Assembly (NCBI GenBank): GCA_963786985.1
Contig: CAWBBL010000021.1
Location: 62,001-126,000 of the forward strand
Reading direction: 5' to 3'
DNA length: 64,000 bases
Source of the DNA: Desertimonas sp963786985
Lineage (GTDB): Bacteria; Actinomycetota; Acidimicrobiia; Acidimicrobiales; Ilumatobacteraceae
Positions 24,531 to 33,628 of this stretch are shown one piece after another. Position 1 is the first letter of the stretch. Every line of letters starts with the position of its first letter. The notes beneath the pieces are model-generated. The model had not been told where the DNA came from, did not search any database, and saw only the letters and a program-made list of their open reading frames with translations. The translations under genes and the position numbers were made by a program.

Positions 24531-25748
24531 TCAGGACATCTGGGCTTGCAGGCGGCGGTCGATCGCGGCGAGGAAGTCCTCCGTGTTGAGGAACGGGGCG
24601 TCCTTGGCCACGAGCAGAGCGAGGTCCTTGGTCATCTCGCCGCCTTCCACCGCCTCGACGCACACTCGCTCGAGGGTCTCGGCGAACTCGGTGACCTCCG
24701 GCGTGCCGTCGAGCTTGCCGCGGTGCTTCAGTCCGCCGGTCCACGCGAAGATCGAGGCGATCGGGTTGGTCGACGTCGGGTTGCCCTTCTGGTGCTCGCG
24801 GAAGTGGCGGGTCACGGTGCCGTGGGCGGCCTCGGCCTCGACGGTCTTGCCGTCCGGCGTCATCAGCACGGACGTCATCAGCCCGAGCGAGCCGAAGCCC
24901 TGAGCCACCGTGTCGGACTGCACATCGCCGTCGTAGTTCTTGCACGCCCAGACGTAACCGCCCTCCCATTTCATGACCTGGGCGACCATGTCGTCGATCA
25001 GACGATGCTCGTAGGTCAGCCCGGCGGCGGCGAACTCGTCGGTGAACTCGTCGTCGAAGACCTCCTGGAAGAGGTCCTTGAACATCCCGTCGTAGGCCTT
25101 GAGGATCGTGTTCTTCGTCGACAGGTAGACGGGGTAGTTGCGGTTGAGGCCGTAGCGCAACGACGCCCTGGCGAAGTCGCGGATCGACTCGGCGTAGTTG
25201 TACATCCCCATCGCGATGCCGCCGCCGTCGGGGTACTCGGCGACCTCGAACTGCATCGGCTCACCGCCGTCGGCCGGCGTGTACGTGAGCGTCAACGTTC
25301 CGGCCCCGGGCACCTTGAAGTCGGTCGCCTTGTACTGGTCGGCGTGGGCGTGACGGCCGATGACGATCGGCTTCGTCCAGCCGGGGACGAGGCGGGGGAT
25401 GTTGGAGATGATGATCGGCTCGCGGAACACGACACCGCCGAGGATGTTGCGGATCGTGCCGTTCGGTGAACGCCACATCTTCTTCAACCCGAACTCCTCG
25501 ACGCGCGCTTCGTCGGGAGTGATCGTGGCGCACTTCACCGCAACGCCGTACTGCTTCGTGGCGTTGGCCGCGTCGATCGTGATCTGGTCGTCGGTGGCGT
25601 CACGGCTCTCGATCGACAGGTCGTAGTACTTCAGGTCGACGTCGAGGTACGGCAGGATCAGCTGGTCTTTGATGAACGCCCAGATGATCCGTGTCATCTC
25701 GTCGCCGTCCATCTCGACGACTGGGTTGTGCACCTTGATCTTGGCCAT
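24531..25748 (-). CDS. icd: NADP-dependent isocitrate dehydrogenase (eukaryotic-type homodimer)
   Basis: A 405-residue enzyme decarboxylating isocitrate to 2-oxoglutarate. The N-terminus MAKIKVHNPVVEMDGDEMTRIIW, the substrate motif KMWRSPNGTIRNILGG, the GRHAHADQYKATD segment and the cofactor motif EAAHGTVTRHFR are those of the class that includes mitochondrial/cytosolic NADP enzymes, not the monomeric form found in many actinobacteria. Its upstream region carries the CACTTGTATT motif shared with aconitase. Confidence 0.96.
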   Translation of the reverse strand: MAKIKVHNPVVEMDGDEMTRIIWAFIKDQLILPYLDVDLKYYDLSIESRDATDDQITIDAANATKQYGVAVKCATITPDEARVEEFGLKKMWRSPNGTIRNILGGVVFREPIIISNIPRLVPGWTKPIVIGRHAHADQYKATDFKVPGAGTLTLTYTPADGGEPMQFEVAEYPDGGGIAMGMYNYAESIRDFARASLRYGLNRNYPVYLSTKNTILKAYDGMFKDLFQEVFDDEFTDEFAAAGLTYEHRLIDDMVAQVMKWEGGYVWACKNYDGDVQSDTVAQGFGSLGLMTSVLMTPDGKTVEAEAAHGTVTRHFREHQKGNPTSTNPIASIFAWTGGLKHRGKLDGTPEVTEFAETLERVCVEAVEGGEMTKDLALLVAKDAPFLNTEDFLAAIDRRLQAQMS

Positions 25749-25764
25749 TGGCGTCGCGGCTCCT

Positions 25765-25784
25765 CACTTGTATTGAACTTGTGC
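25765..25784. promoter_or_regulatory. Candidate operator: TTGTAT direct repeat, copy 2 (before isocitrate dehydrogenase)
   Basis: CACTTGTATT followed 4 nt later by TTGTGC, starting 17 bp upstream of the isocitrate dehydrogenase ATG. It shares 14 defined positions and the 11-bp spacing with the element before aconitase, but lies in the opposite orientation relative to its gene. Confidence 0.55.
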
Positions 25785-25827
25785 GAGGCTATCCGCTCGA
25801 CCATCGCACGACAGAAGGTGCCACAAC

Positions 25828-27447
25828 ATGAGACCCACAACAGCTCTGTTGGCCTCGATCGCCAGTCTGGCGGCTGTCGCCGTCACGGGCGTCACCGCTG
25901 CCGCGGCACCATCTGTGTCGTCGCCCCCTGCTGGCTTCCAACGGATCGTCGACGACACGGGCACGATCGCCATCTCCGTGCCTTCCGATTGGGGCAACAT
26001 CACCACGGCGCCGGCCGTGGCGCCTGACCGAACCGTCAACCCCATCATCTACGCCAGTCGCCCCCTGGGCAACGATGCGTTCCCCCAGCTGAGCGTGTGG
26101 GTCGAGCCGTTCCGCGCCGATGCCACGACCCCGGACATCGTGTGGTGCCAATCGGCATCGCAGCCGTATGCGCAGGGCCAGTTCAGCGGTCAGCGCACGT
26201 GGTTCACGGGATGCGAGGGCGGCCTGCTGTACCAGGACCTCGTGGTCGGTGACGCCACCCAGCAATTCACCGTGACGGTGAGCCTGGCCTACCAGACCGC
26301 CGACGACGAGCCGACCCTCGACGCCATTGTGAGCAGCCTCGAACTGCTCGCCACCGAGTACCCGCCGCCTTCGGCGACCGGGCCCGTCGGATGCTTCGTC
26401 CGGTGCCACGAAGAGGCCGAGAGCGCCTCCGTCGGCGGCGTCTCCCCGCCCCCTGCCGTCGTCGATCCGAACGTGCCGATCTGGCCGTACGGGCCGTTCT
26501 GGAACGTTCCGCAACTGGGCAGCGAACCGGTGCGGGGAACCGGCTGTGGCAGTCAGGGCCAGGTCGGTGACGTGATCCCTGACGGCCTGTGGGCCGGCTA
26601 CGTGACCAACGAGACGACCCCGACCATCGGCATCGACCTGTTGTGCATCTTCTTCGGCGCCTCGGCCCAGCACGTCATCAGCGAGGGCACGGCGACGATC
26701 GTCAACAACGAGCCCGACTATCTCGTCGTCAACAACAACACCCGGGTGCGCACGGCCCCGGCCGCGCCGGGAATCGTCCTGCGCGACAGCGCGCCGGTCA
26801 ATGGGGAGTGCGTCGAAGGCGCCGCCGGCGTGCACAACCCCGAACCGGCACGGCAGGCGTGGGTCCGCATCGACGGAGGTCAGGTCACCTGGATTCTCTG
26901 GGGATGCGGCTTCCCTGCCATGTCCGGGGCGCCGCAACCGGCCAACCTGCCGCCTGCCTACCCGGACTACAGCGACGGCGTCGGGTCGGTGTGGCCGTAC
27001 GGGCCGTTCTGGAACGTTCCCCAACTGGGCAGCGAGCCGTCACGGGGCAGCGGGTGCGGGGCGAGCGGTCAGCTCGGCCCCGTGATCCCCGACGGGTTGT
27101 GGGCCGGATTCGTCACCGGGTACGACCCCGCCAACAACACGCTCGGCATCGACGTCCTGTGCATCTTCTACGGCGACACCGCCCAAGCGGTGCTGGCCGA
27201 AGGGACCGTCATCGACATCGTCAACAACGAGCCGGACTATCTCGTCGTCAACAACAGCACCCAGGTGCGGACGATGCCGTCCGGGCTGGCGGCAATCATC
27301 ACCGGACAGGTCGGACCCGATGGGCAGTGCATCGAAGGTACCCACCACTCCCCCGAGGCGGTCGATGCGATCGCCGGGCGCACTGATCAGCAGGCGTGGA
27401 TTCGCATCGACGGAGGGGTCGTGACCTGGATCTTCTACGGGTGCTGA
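25828..27447 (+). CDS. Secreted protein with two copies of an unrecognised ~150-residue domain
   Basis: A 539-residue protein with a Sec signal peptide (LLASIASLAAVAVTGVTAAAAP). Residues about 35-185 form a PsbP/Mog1-like region (IAISVPSDWGNITTAP). Then two homologous modules follow at about 218-365 and 388-539. Each has WPYGPFWNVPQLGSEP, a GCG pair, VIPDGLWAG, GIDLLCIF or GIDVLCIF, EGT, IVNNEPDYLVVNN, an RT-P turn, and ends RIDGG-VTWI-GC. Four conserved cysteines per module suggest disulfides outside the cell. I do not recognise the module. The gene is monocistronic, divergent from isocitrate dehydrogenase. Confidence 0.85.
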   Translation: MRPTTALLASIASLAAVAVTGVTAAAAPSVSSPPAGFQRIVDDTGTIAISVPSDWGNITTAPAVAPDRTVNPIIYASRPLGNDAFPQLSVWVEPFRADATTPDIVWCQSASQPYAQGQFSGQRTWFTGCEGGLLYQDLVVGDATQQFTVTVSLAYQTADDEPTLDAIVSSLELLATEYPPPSATGPVGCFVRCHEEAESASVGGVSPPPAVVDPNVPIWPYGPFWNVPQLGSEPVRGTGCGSQGQVGDVIPDGLWAGYVTNETTPTIGIDLLCIFFGASAQHVISEGTATIVNNEPDYLVVNNNTRVRTAPAAPGIVLRDSAPVNGECVEGAAGVHNPEPARQAWVRIDGGQVTWILWGCGFPAMSGAPQPANLPPAYPDYSDGVGSVWPYGPFWNVPQLGSEPSRGSGCGASGQLGPVIPDGLWAGFVTGYDPANNTLGIDVLCIFYGDTAQAVLAEGTVIDIVNNEPDYLVVNNSTQVRTMPSGLAAIITGQVGPDGQCIEGTHHSPEAVDAIAGRTDQQAWIRIDGGVVTWIFYGC

Positions 27448-27467
27448 AACCGTCGTAGCCTCGCACC

Positions 27468-28574
27468 GTGGACTTCGCCTGGACCGCTGAGCAGGAGGCG
27501 TTGCGCAAAGAAGCGCGGGAGTTCGCGGCCGACGCCGTCGCGCGGTTCGGGCGGCACAACGACTCGTGGATCAACGGCTACTCCAAGGACGTCGCCGCCG
27601 AGCTCGCCGCCCGCCGATGGATCGGGCTGACCTGGCCGACCGAGCACGGCGGTGGTGGCCGTCCGGCGATCGACCGGCTGATCATCGGCGAGGAGCTGAT
27701 CGCCGCCGGAGCGCCGATCGCTGCGATGTGGTTCGCCGACCGGCAGATGGGCCCATCGCTGATCGCCTTCGGGCGTCAGGATCAACGCGACGAGTTCTTG
27801 CCGGGCATCCTGCGCGGCGAGACCACGTGGTCGATCGGGATGTCAGAACCGGAAGCCGGCAGCGACCTCGCATCGCTGCGCACGACAGCGCGGGCGGACG
27901 GCGGCGAGTGGGTGATCAACGGTCAGAAGATCTGGACGAGTTTCGCGGCCGTCGCCGACTACTGCTATCTGATCTGCCGCACCTCCAGCGAGGGACCGCC
28001 CCACCAGGGGATCAGCGAGATCATCGTCCCGATGGATACTGCCGGCATCGAGGTCCGCCCGATCCAGGACATGACGACCAATCGGCACTTCTGCGAGGTG
28101 TTCTTCACCGACGTCCGCGTGCCGCACCACAACCTCGTCGGGGTCGAAGGGAACGCGTTCAAGCAGACGATGCGCCAGCTCGAACACGAGCGCGGCGGCA
28201 TCGACCGGCTCGTGTCGAACCAGGCGCTGTACGTGCTCGCCCGCCAGCGCGCCGATCGCCACGACGCCCTCGTGCGCCAGGAGATCGCCACGTTGGAGTC
28301 CGGCTATCGGATCGGACGGATTCTCGTCATCCGCGAAGCCCTCGGCCAGGCGCCGGCCGGCTTCTCGGCGGCCACCAAGTGCTTCTGCACCGAACATGAG
28401 CAGCGCGTCGCCGATTTCGTGGCCCGGGTCCTCGGACCAGCGGCGACGTTGTGGGACGACGTCGTGCAGGGGCTTGTCTACGCACCCGGCTACACGATCA
28501 TGGGCGGGACGTCGAACGTGATGCGCAACATTCTCGGCGAACGGGTGCTCGGCCTGCCGCGGGAGCCGCGCTGA
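27468..28574 (+). CDS. Acyl-CoA dehydrogenase
   Basis: A 368-residue flavoprotein of the ACAD family oxidising an acyl-CoA alpha-beta bond. Seen are the N-terminal helical start MDFAWTAEQEALRKEAREFA, the flavin-contact SIGMSEPEAGSDLASL, the INGQKIWTSFAAVADY motif and the C-terminal GYTIMGGTSNVMRNILGERVLGLP. A candidate region for the catalytic base is QLEHERGGID. TAGCCT lies 6 nt before the GTG, indicating a leaderless message. No partner genes adjoin it; substrate chain length is unknown. Confidence 0.93.
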   Translation: MDFAWTAEQEALRKEAREFAADAVARFGRHNDSWINGYSKDVAAELAARRWIGLTWPTEHGGGGRPAIDRLIIGEELIAAGAPIAAMWFADRQMGPSLIAFGRQDQRDEFLPGILRGETTWSIGMSEPEAGSDLASLRTTARADGGEWVINGQKIWTSFAAVADYCYLICRTSSEGPPHQGISEIIVPMDTAGIEVRPIQDMTTNRHFCEVFFTDVRVPHHNLVGVEGNAFKQTMRQLEHERGGIDRLVSNQALYVLARQRADRHDALVRQEIATLESGYRIGRILVIREALGQAPAGFSAATKCFCTEHEQRVADFVARVLGPAATLWDDVVQGLVYAPGYTIMGGTSNVMRNILGERVLGLPREPR

Positions 28575-28618
28575 GTTCGGGGGAACCTGTCCGACGGTCG
28601 GCACGTCGATTGTTCTGA

Positions 28619-28657
28619 AGCACCGGGGTCCTGGGTCTGCCGCAGGACCCCGGTGCT
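28619..28657 (+). terminator. Stable hairpin terminator after acyl-CoA dehydrogenase
   Basis: A perfect 15-bp stem (AGCACCGGGGTCCTG paired with 28643-28657, 9-nt loop) 45 bp beyond the stop. No T-run follows, as is common in high-G+C actinobacteria. Confidence 0.75.
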
Positions 28658-28714
28658 ACGTACACGGCGTCGATCCGGGCCAGAATGACTGCGTTGTTTC
28701 CGCAGGAGGTCTCG

Positions 28715-29776
28715 ATGCGTTCGTTCAATCGCGCCGCGGTCGGCGTCGCCGTGGTCGCCGGCACCACCCTTGTCGGCGCGGGCGCGACGACCGCGACGGT
28801 GCCTCCGGAGGACGACGGAAGTGCCGCGCCGATCGAGCAGTTCACCGACCTCGCCGAGCGCGCCGGATACACGTTGGTCGATCCGGCCTGTTCGACGTCA
28901 CCGGACTCGGACACCGATCTGACCTTCACGTGTTACGCGATGACCACAGCGGGTGGTCCGTTCATCGCCCGCACCACGCTGTCGCCCGGCGACGTCGTCG
29001 AGTTCGAGATCCTCGCCCAGCCCGGCGCCGCGACGGACCCGGCCGCGCCGCAACCCGATCCCTCCGCCGACGAGGCGACGTCGACGGTCGAGTTCGACCC
29101 ACTCGCCTACTTCGACGCGATGTTCTCCGGCGATGCCAGCGAGGTGCTCACCCTGGAGGAGCAGACTGCCCCGGGATCGCCCGCCGAGGCCTACGCCCTC
29201 TACCAGGCGGCCTTCGCCGAGACGATCGCCGCTTTCGGGGGTGAGGTCGAGCCGTCGCACGTGTACCTGGCAGCGGACGGCGTCGTGGTGTGCCTGACGG
29301 AGGGCGCCTGCGTCGACGTCACCGATATGGAGGTCATCGACGGCCGGCTCGCCGACTTCGCAGTCGATGGCAACGAGATCGCTCCCCGACTCGGCCGACC
29401 GGGCGACCCCGTGACCGTCGACCCAGCGACGGCAGCCATCCGCGCCGCCTACCGGTCGGTGACCGCCGGCGACGCCCTGCGCATCTATGTCGAGGTCTCG
29501 TCCAACGCCGACGCGACGTTCGAACTGTCCAACGCGGTGTACGTCGACTCCGACGGCAACCTCACGCCCGTCGATCGGGAGACAAGCATCGGTGCCGTCG
29601 ACGGCTCGGCACGAGTGCCGACGACCGTCGCCCTCGACTTCCCCAATGCCGACCCCGGTGGCGAGTTGCGGTTCCTGGTGTTCCCCCGCGGCGCCACCGC
29701 CCCGCTCGCCGTCGTCCTCCCGGTGGAGCCGATCGTCGCCGAGCCGGTTCCGACAAACACGGAGTCGTCAAACTAG
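28715..29776 (+). CDS. Secreted protein of unknown function
   Basis: A 353-residue protein with a short signal peptide (MRSFNRAAVGVAVVAGTTLVGAGATTA). GGAGG sits 6 nt before the ATG at 28715, which decides the start over an upstream in-frame ATG. Two cysteines in the first 90 residues and two later (VVVCLTEGACVDV) may form disulfides; the C-terminal 120 residues look like a beta-sandwich. I cannot assign a family. Its TAG shares the CTAG with the stop of the convergent metalloprotease gene. Confidence 0.75.
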   Translation: MRSFNRAAVGVAVVAGTTLVGAGATTATVPPEDDGSAAPIEQFTDLAERAGYTLVDPACSTSPDSDTDLTFTCYAMTTAGGPFIARTTLSPGDVVEFEILAQPGAATDPAAPQPDPSADEATSTVEFDPLAYFDAMFSGDASEVLTLEEQTAPGSPAEAYALYQAAFAETIAAFGGEVEPSHVYLAADGVVVCLTEGACVDVTDMEVIDGRLADFAVDGNEIAPRLGRPGDPVTVDPATAAIRAAYRSVTAGDALRIYVEVSSNADATFELSNAVYVDSDGNLTPVDRETSIGAVDGSARVPTTVALDFPNADPGGELRFLVFPRGATAPLAVVLPVEPIVAEPVPTNTESSN

Positions 29777-31734
29777 GAGAGTGCGGCGAACTGGGTCGCG
29801 TCGAGCGTGAAGTCGGCGGTGACTGGCGTGGTCGCGTCGCCGACGCGGGTCACGGTCAGCGCGTATGACGTGTACTGGCAAGCCTCGACGTCGTAGTCCG
29901 CAGCTGGGTTGAAGACCATCAGGTAGGCAAAATCGAAGCCGCTGACATTGACCACGCGGTTGCCGAGAGCGGAGAACACCGATGCGGTCGGGCCGTCGAT
30001 CCCCACGAGCCAGAGCTCTAGCGCCGGATCGTCGGCGGAGAATTGATAGGCGCCCGGGAGGACGTTGAGGCCGTAGTAGTTGGCGCCGAGCTGCTGAACC
30101 CCGTCGCCGTCGTGGGTCCACTGCCCGGCGCTATCGATCGTCTTGTCCCGCCAGACCGTCCAGGCGCCGAACGCTGGCGTCCACGAGTAGTCGCGAACAA
30201 GGTTCTGCAGCCGGAAGCGCCGCACGGCGTCCACCCGAGTGTCGCCATACACGGTGAGCACGTTGTCGAGAGGGACCCAGTCGTCGGCGACACCGATCTG
30301 GCTCCACAGGTGGGTCACCAGCTGCGGGTCGTGGGCATCGACGAGCGACTGGAGGAACAGCCACTCGCCGTACTTCTGGTCGCCTTCCGTCGGGTCGCCG
30401 TCACCTTGCACGCCGAGGCAGAGCTCGGGGTAGTCGAAGAGCGTCTCGACGTAGCCAGTGGCGGCCTGGAAGTCCGGATAGGTGACGGTCTCCATCCAGG
30501 TCGCTGTGGCCTCGCTGTACCACTCCATCGGCTCGTCAGGGTCGTATCCGTACTCGATGGCGTGGTGGAACTCGTGTGCCGCGGTGGCATGCATCAGGGC
30601 GACCCCGTCGTCGCCGGGGTCGATCTCGCTCTGACTGAAGTCGTTGTCAAGGACGATGTGGCTCGGCGCGGCCTCGTCGACGGCCGCGGTGTTCGGGTTG
30701 TCACGCGTCGGTAGCTCCGGCTGGGCGTGCCCGAGTTCGGCGGCGTCGTCGTCGGTGATCAGGTCGGCGAGATAGACGTCGAACCTGGCATCGCCGCCCA
30801 TCGTTCCGTCCTGCGGCGGCAACGGCCACCCGAGGCCGCCGGTCTCGATCTGCAGCACCTCCTCCATCGTCGTGCCGACCAGCGCGGCGAACTCGAGCGT
30901 CGTCGCGTCCTCGCCCTCGATCGTGTAGTGGATACGGAAGTGCGTGGTGTCGTTGGCGAGCGCCGGACCGCTCAGGCTGACCCTGCCCACGGTCGCGGCC
31001 TCGGCAGGGTCGATGGCGGACATCGTGACGCGATACTCGCCCGAGGTCGGCGAGATGTTGCCGACGACCAGCGTGTACGCCGCGGTTGCCGGGCTGATGT
31101 ATGCGAGATCGGAGTTGAGGTCGCCGATATCCCCATCGTCGTTGAGCGCGACCGTCTCACCCTGCGCGTCCTCGATGCCGATGATCGGGTCGAGGTCACC
31201 GCTTGTCGCTTCTACCGTGATCCGCACCGCCTGACCTGCCTCCAGCGTGAACGGGTACCGCGCCTCCGGCACCTCGTCGCTCATCGCACCGACGTACTCC
31301 AGCGTGGCCGTCGCAACGTTGGGCGCGACGGAGCTACCGACCTCGATGGTGACCGAGTAGGCGCCCGCCGTTCCACCAATGTTGGAGACGATCACGACGT
31401 ACTCACCGGCGGCCGAGGCGGTGTGGACGAGGTAGGAGTCGAACGTCGTGGCGTCGCGGTCGTCGTTCTCGGCGACGACTGCACCGTCGGGGTCTTCCAG
31501 GATGAGGTACGGATCGAGGTCGCCTGAGGTCGCCGTCGCAGTCACGCCGATCGACTGTCCCGCCTGCACCGAGACGGCGTAGCGCGCGTCGGGAACGTCG
31601 TCGCCCATCTCGCCGGTGTACACGATCGGGCCGAGCGGTGGCTCGGTGCCGGTGGCGGCGACCACTGCGGTCCGCTCGAGCGACGAAACCACGGTGAGCA
31701 CGACCAGCACGGGTATCCACCGCCAGGTACGCAC
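29773..31734 (-). CDS. Secreted metalloprotease-like protein with two N-terminal PPC-type domains
   Basis: A 653-residue exported protein (signal peptide MRTWRWIPVLVVLTVVSSLERTAVVAA). Residues about 35-130 and 140-240 are two tandem bacterial pre-peptidase (PPC)-like beta-sandwiches, each with SGDLDP-I/L-I-EDA/PDG and a Y-V/L-VV-NI segment. A zinc-peptidase motif HEFHH sits in LMHATAAHEFHHAIEYGYD, with a downstream glutamate in EWYSEATATWMET as a likely third ligand (gluzincin arrangement). PPC domains are normally C-terminal; here they precede the catalytic part. Probably degrades extracellular protein; substrate unknown. Confidence 0.85.
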   Translation of the reverse strand: MRTWRWIPVLVVLTVVSSLERTAVVAATGTEPPLGPIVYTGEMGDDVPDARYAVSVQAGQSIGVTATATSGDLDPYLILEDPDGAVVAENDDRDATTFDSYLVHTASAAGEYVVIVSNIGGTAGAYSVTIEVGSSVAPNVATATLEYVGAMSDEVPEARYPFTLEAGQAVRITVEATSGDLDPIIGIEDAQGETVALNDDGDIGDLNSDLAYISPATAAYTLVVGNISPTSGEYRVTMSAIDPAEAATVGRVSLSGPALANDTTHFRIHYTIEGEDATTLEFAALVGTTMEEVLQIETGGLGWPLPPQDGTMGGDARFDVYLADLITDDDAAELGHAQPELPTRDNPNTAAVDEAAPSHIVLDNDFSQSEIDPGDDGVALMHATAAHEFHHAIEYGYDPDEPMEWYSEATATWMETVTYPDFQAATGYVETLFDYPELCLGVQGDGDPTEGDQKYGEWLFLQSLVDAHDPQLVTHLWSQIGVADDWVPLDNVLTVYGDTRVDAVRRFRLQNLVRDYSWTPAFGAWTVWRDKTIDSAGQWTHDGDGVQQLGANYYGLNVLPGAYQFSADDPALELWLVGIDGPTASVFSALGNRVVNVSGFDFAYLMVFNPAADYDVEACQYTSYALTVTRVGDATTPVTADFTLDATQFAALS

Positions 31735-31801
31735 GAGCCGCGAACGCTACAATCGCGGCTCGACGACCAGCCGAGTCGGCGCGTTGCCCGCGGGACGGTT
31801 G

Positions 31802-31875
31802 TGGGCACGACGGGACTCGAACCCGGGACCTCCACCGTGTCATGGTGGCGCTCTAACCAACTGAGCTACGCGCCC
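31802..31875 (-). tRNA. tRNA-Val (anticodon GAC)
   Basis: A 74-nt cloverleaf. The acceptor stem GGGCGCG/CGTGCCC has discriminator A; D-loop AGTTGGTTA; the anticodon stem CCACC/GGTGG encloses the loop ATGACAC giving anticodon GAC (valine GUC codons); T-arm CCGGGTTCGAGTCCCGT-like. The CCA end is not encoded. It sits 26 bp downstream of hemW, same strand, and upstream of the metalloprotease gene. Confidence 0.96.
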
Positions 31876-31901
31876 TCGCGGCGCGCCAAGCTACCAGGTG
31901 A

Positions 31902-32963
31902 TCAGCGCAGGCGGACCGCTACCTCGTTGGCGAGCAGCCGGCCGGGTCTGGTCAGCACCCAACGGTCCCCGCGTGGCTCGACGAGACCCTCGAGGCTCGC
32001 ACCGTCGAGTGCATCGAGCGGCACGCCGTCTGTCGTGCGCAGCGACAGTTGCAACGCCTCGAGACGGCGGGTTTCGGCATCCAACGTCTCGCCGGCGGCC
32101 TCCGTCGGCTGACCGGCCGCGACGGCGGCGACGTAGCGCTCCGGCGTGCGCACGTTCCACCACCGCCGCCCGGCCACGTGGGAGTGCGCCGCGCAACCGA
32201 AGCCGAGGTAGTCGTGCTGGCGCCAATAGAGCAGGTTGTGCCGACACTCATGGCCCGGTCGCGCCCAGTTGGACACCTCGTAGTTCACCAATCCGGCGGC
32301 GGTCAGCAGTTCGTCGGCGAGCTCGTACTCCTCGGCCTGCATGTCGTCGTCGGGGTACCGAGCCGGGTCGGCGGCGAGCGGCGTACCGGGCTCGACGGTC
32401 AGGCCGTAGGCGGAGATGTGCGGCGGGTCGAGGGCGATGGCGCCTTCCAGCGTCGCCCGCCACTCGCCCAGCCGCTCGGTCGCCGTGCCGTAGATCAGGT
32501 CGAGGTTGAACGACGCGAAGCCGATCCGGCGGATCGACTCCACGGCGCGGATCACGTTGTCCGGGTCGTGCTGGCGACCCAACAGGGCGAGGATCCGCGG
32601 GACCATCGACTGCACGCCGAGGCTGATCCTCGTGACCCCACCTGTGGCGAAGACGGTCAACAGCTCGTCCGAGACGTCGTCGGGGTTGCATTCGACGGTC
32701 ACCTCGGCGCCGGCGACCAGCGGCAGCTCGCCGAGCGCGGCGACCAACTGATCCGGCGGAACCAGCGACGGCGTGCCACCTCCGACGAACACCGTCTCCA
32801 CGGGCCGGGCCTCGCTGGCGAACGTCTCGGCGACGTCCCGCCGCACGGCGGCGAGGTAGTCGCCGATCAGATGGTGCCGGTCGGTCCATGTGGCGAACGC
32901 GCAGTAGTCGCACCGCGAGCTGCAGAACGGGACGTGGATGTACACGCCGAGCGGGACGGTCAT
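31902..32963 (-). CDS. hemW: Radical SAM heme chaperone HemW
   Basis: A 353-residue radical-SAM protein with the cluster motif at C14, C18 and C21 (PFCSSRCDYCAF) and the family features VFVGGGTPSLV, ECNPDDVSDELL, RISLGVQSM and NLDLIYGTATE. HemW binds heme and delivers it to respiratory proteins; it was formerly annotated as oxygen-independent coproporphyrinogen oxidase, but the four-residue spacing C-x3-C-x2-C followed by A-F rather than CG fits HemW. The ATG overlaps the rsmE stop (ATGA), last gene of hrcA-dnaJ-rsmE-hemW. Confidence 0.93.
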   Translation of the reverse strand: MTVPLGVYIHVPFCSSRCDYCAFATWTDRHHLIGDYLAAVRRDVAETFASEARPVETVFVGGGTPSLVPPDQLVAALGELPLVAGAEVTVECNPDDVSDELLTVFATGGVTRISLGVQSMVPRILALLGRQHDPDNVIRAVESIRRIGFASFNLDLIYGTATERLGEWRATLEGAIALDPPHISAYGLTVEPGTPLAADPARYPDDDMQAEEYELADELLTAAGLVNYEVSNWARPGHECRHNLLYWRQHDYLGFGCAAHSHVAGRRWWNVRTPERYVAAVAAGQPTEAAGETLDAETRRLEALQLSLRTTDGVPLDALDGASLEGLVEPRGDRWVLTRPGRLLANEVAVRLR

Positions 32964-33628
32964 CGCCGGGCGCTCACCATCAGCACCGCCGCGGCGATCG
33001 CCGCCGTCTCGACGCGCAGCACGTTGCCGCCGAGGGCAACCGTCGAGGCCGCCACCTCCAGTTCCTTGGGCGACCAACCGCCTTCCGGGCCAACGGCGAT
33101 CCCCGTGTCCGACCGCTGCACCGGCCGGCCACCGGGTTCGGAGACGGCGACCTCGGGCAACACCTCGAGAGCCGGTTGCGGGCCGGTGACCTCCGGAAAC
33201 CACACCCGACGCGACTGCATCGAGGCCTCGGCGGCGATGCGTCGCAGCCGTGTCAGCTGCCGCTCGAGTCGCTCACCGGTCCAGCGGACGACCGAGTGCT
33301 CGGCCTCCAGCAGGACGATCCGATCGATCCCGACCTCGGTGCACTTGGCGACGAGCCACTCCATGCGATCGCCCTTCGGCGGGGCGACAGCGATCGTCAG
33401 CACCGGGTCAGGACGCTCCACCGTCTCCACCTCGCCGGCCACCGAGACACCGTCGCCGGTGAACGCCGTGGACCTCCAATGTCCAGCTCCGTCCGTGACG
33501 GTCACCGGCTGGCCGCGACGCAGGCGCAGCACTCGCGCAAGGTGGTGCCGGGCCTCTGTGTCGAGCTGCGGATCGTCGATGTCGGCGACGAGCACGTGGG
33601 CGGCGGAGCGGCGGAGTGCCTCAATCAT
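32960..33628 (-). CDS. rsmE: 16S rRNA (uracil-1498-N3)-methyltransferase RsmE
   Basis: A 222-residue SPOUT-class methyltransferase. Seen are the PUA-like N-terminus (VLVADIDDPQLDTEARHHLARVLRLRRGQPVTVTDGAG) and the knot region (KCTEVGIDRIVLLEAEHSV, then AVGPEGGWSPKELEVA, LGGNVLRVETAAIAA). It methylates U1498 in the small subunit. Start ATG at 33628; longer in-frame starts lie in a low-complexity GCTCGCTC stretch. Lies between dnaJ and hemW as in many actinobacteria. Confidence 0.93.
   Translation of the reverse strand: MIEALRRSAAHVLVADIDDPQLDTEARHHLARVLRLRRGQPVTVTDGAGHWRSTAFTGDGVSVAGEVETVERPDPVLTIAVAPPKGDRMEWLVAKCTEVGIDRIVLLEAEHSVVRWTGERLERQLTRLRRIAAEASMQSRRVWFPEVTGPQPALEVLPEVAVSEPGGRPVQRSDTGIAVGPEGGWSPKELEVAASTVALGGNVLRVETAAIAAAVLMVSARR

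Noticed and set aside
31802..31875. Reading the tRNA as tRNA-Asp (GTC)
   Set aside because: The seven-base loop is ATGACAC with T at position 33, so the anticodon is GAC (valine).
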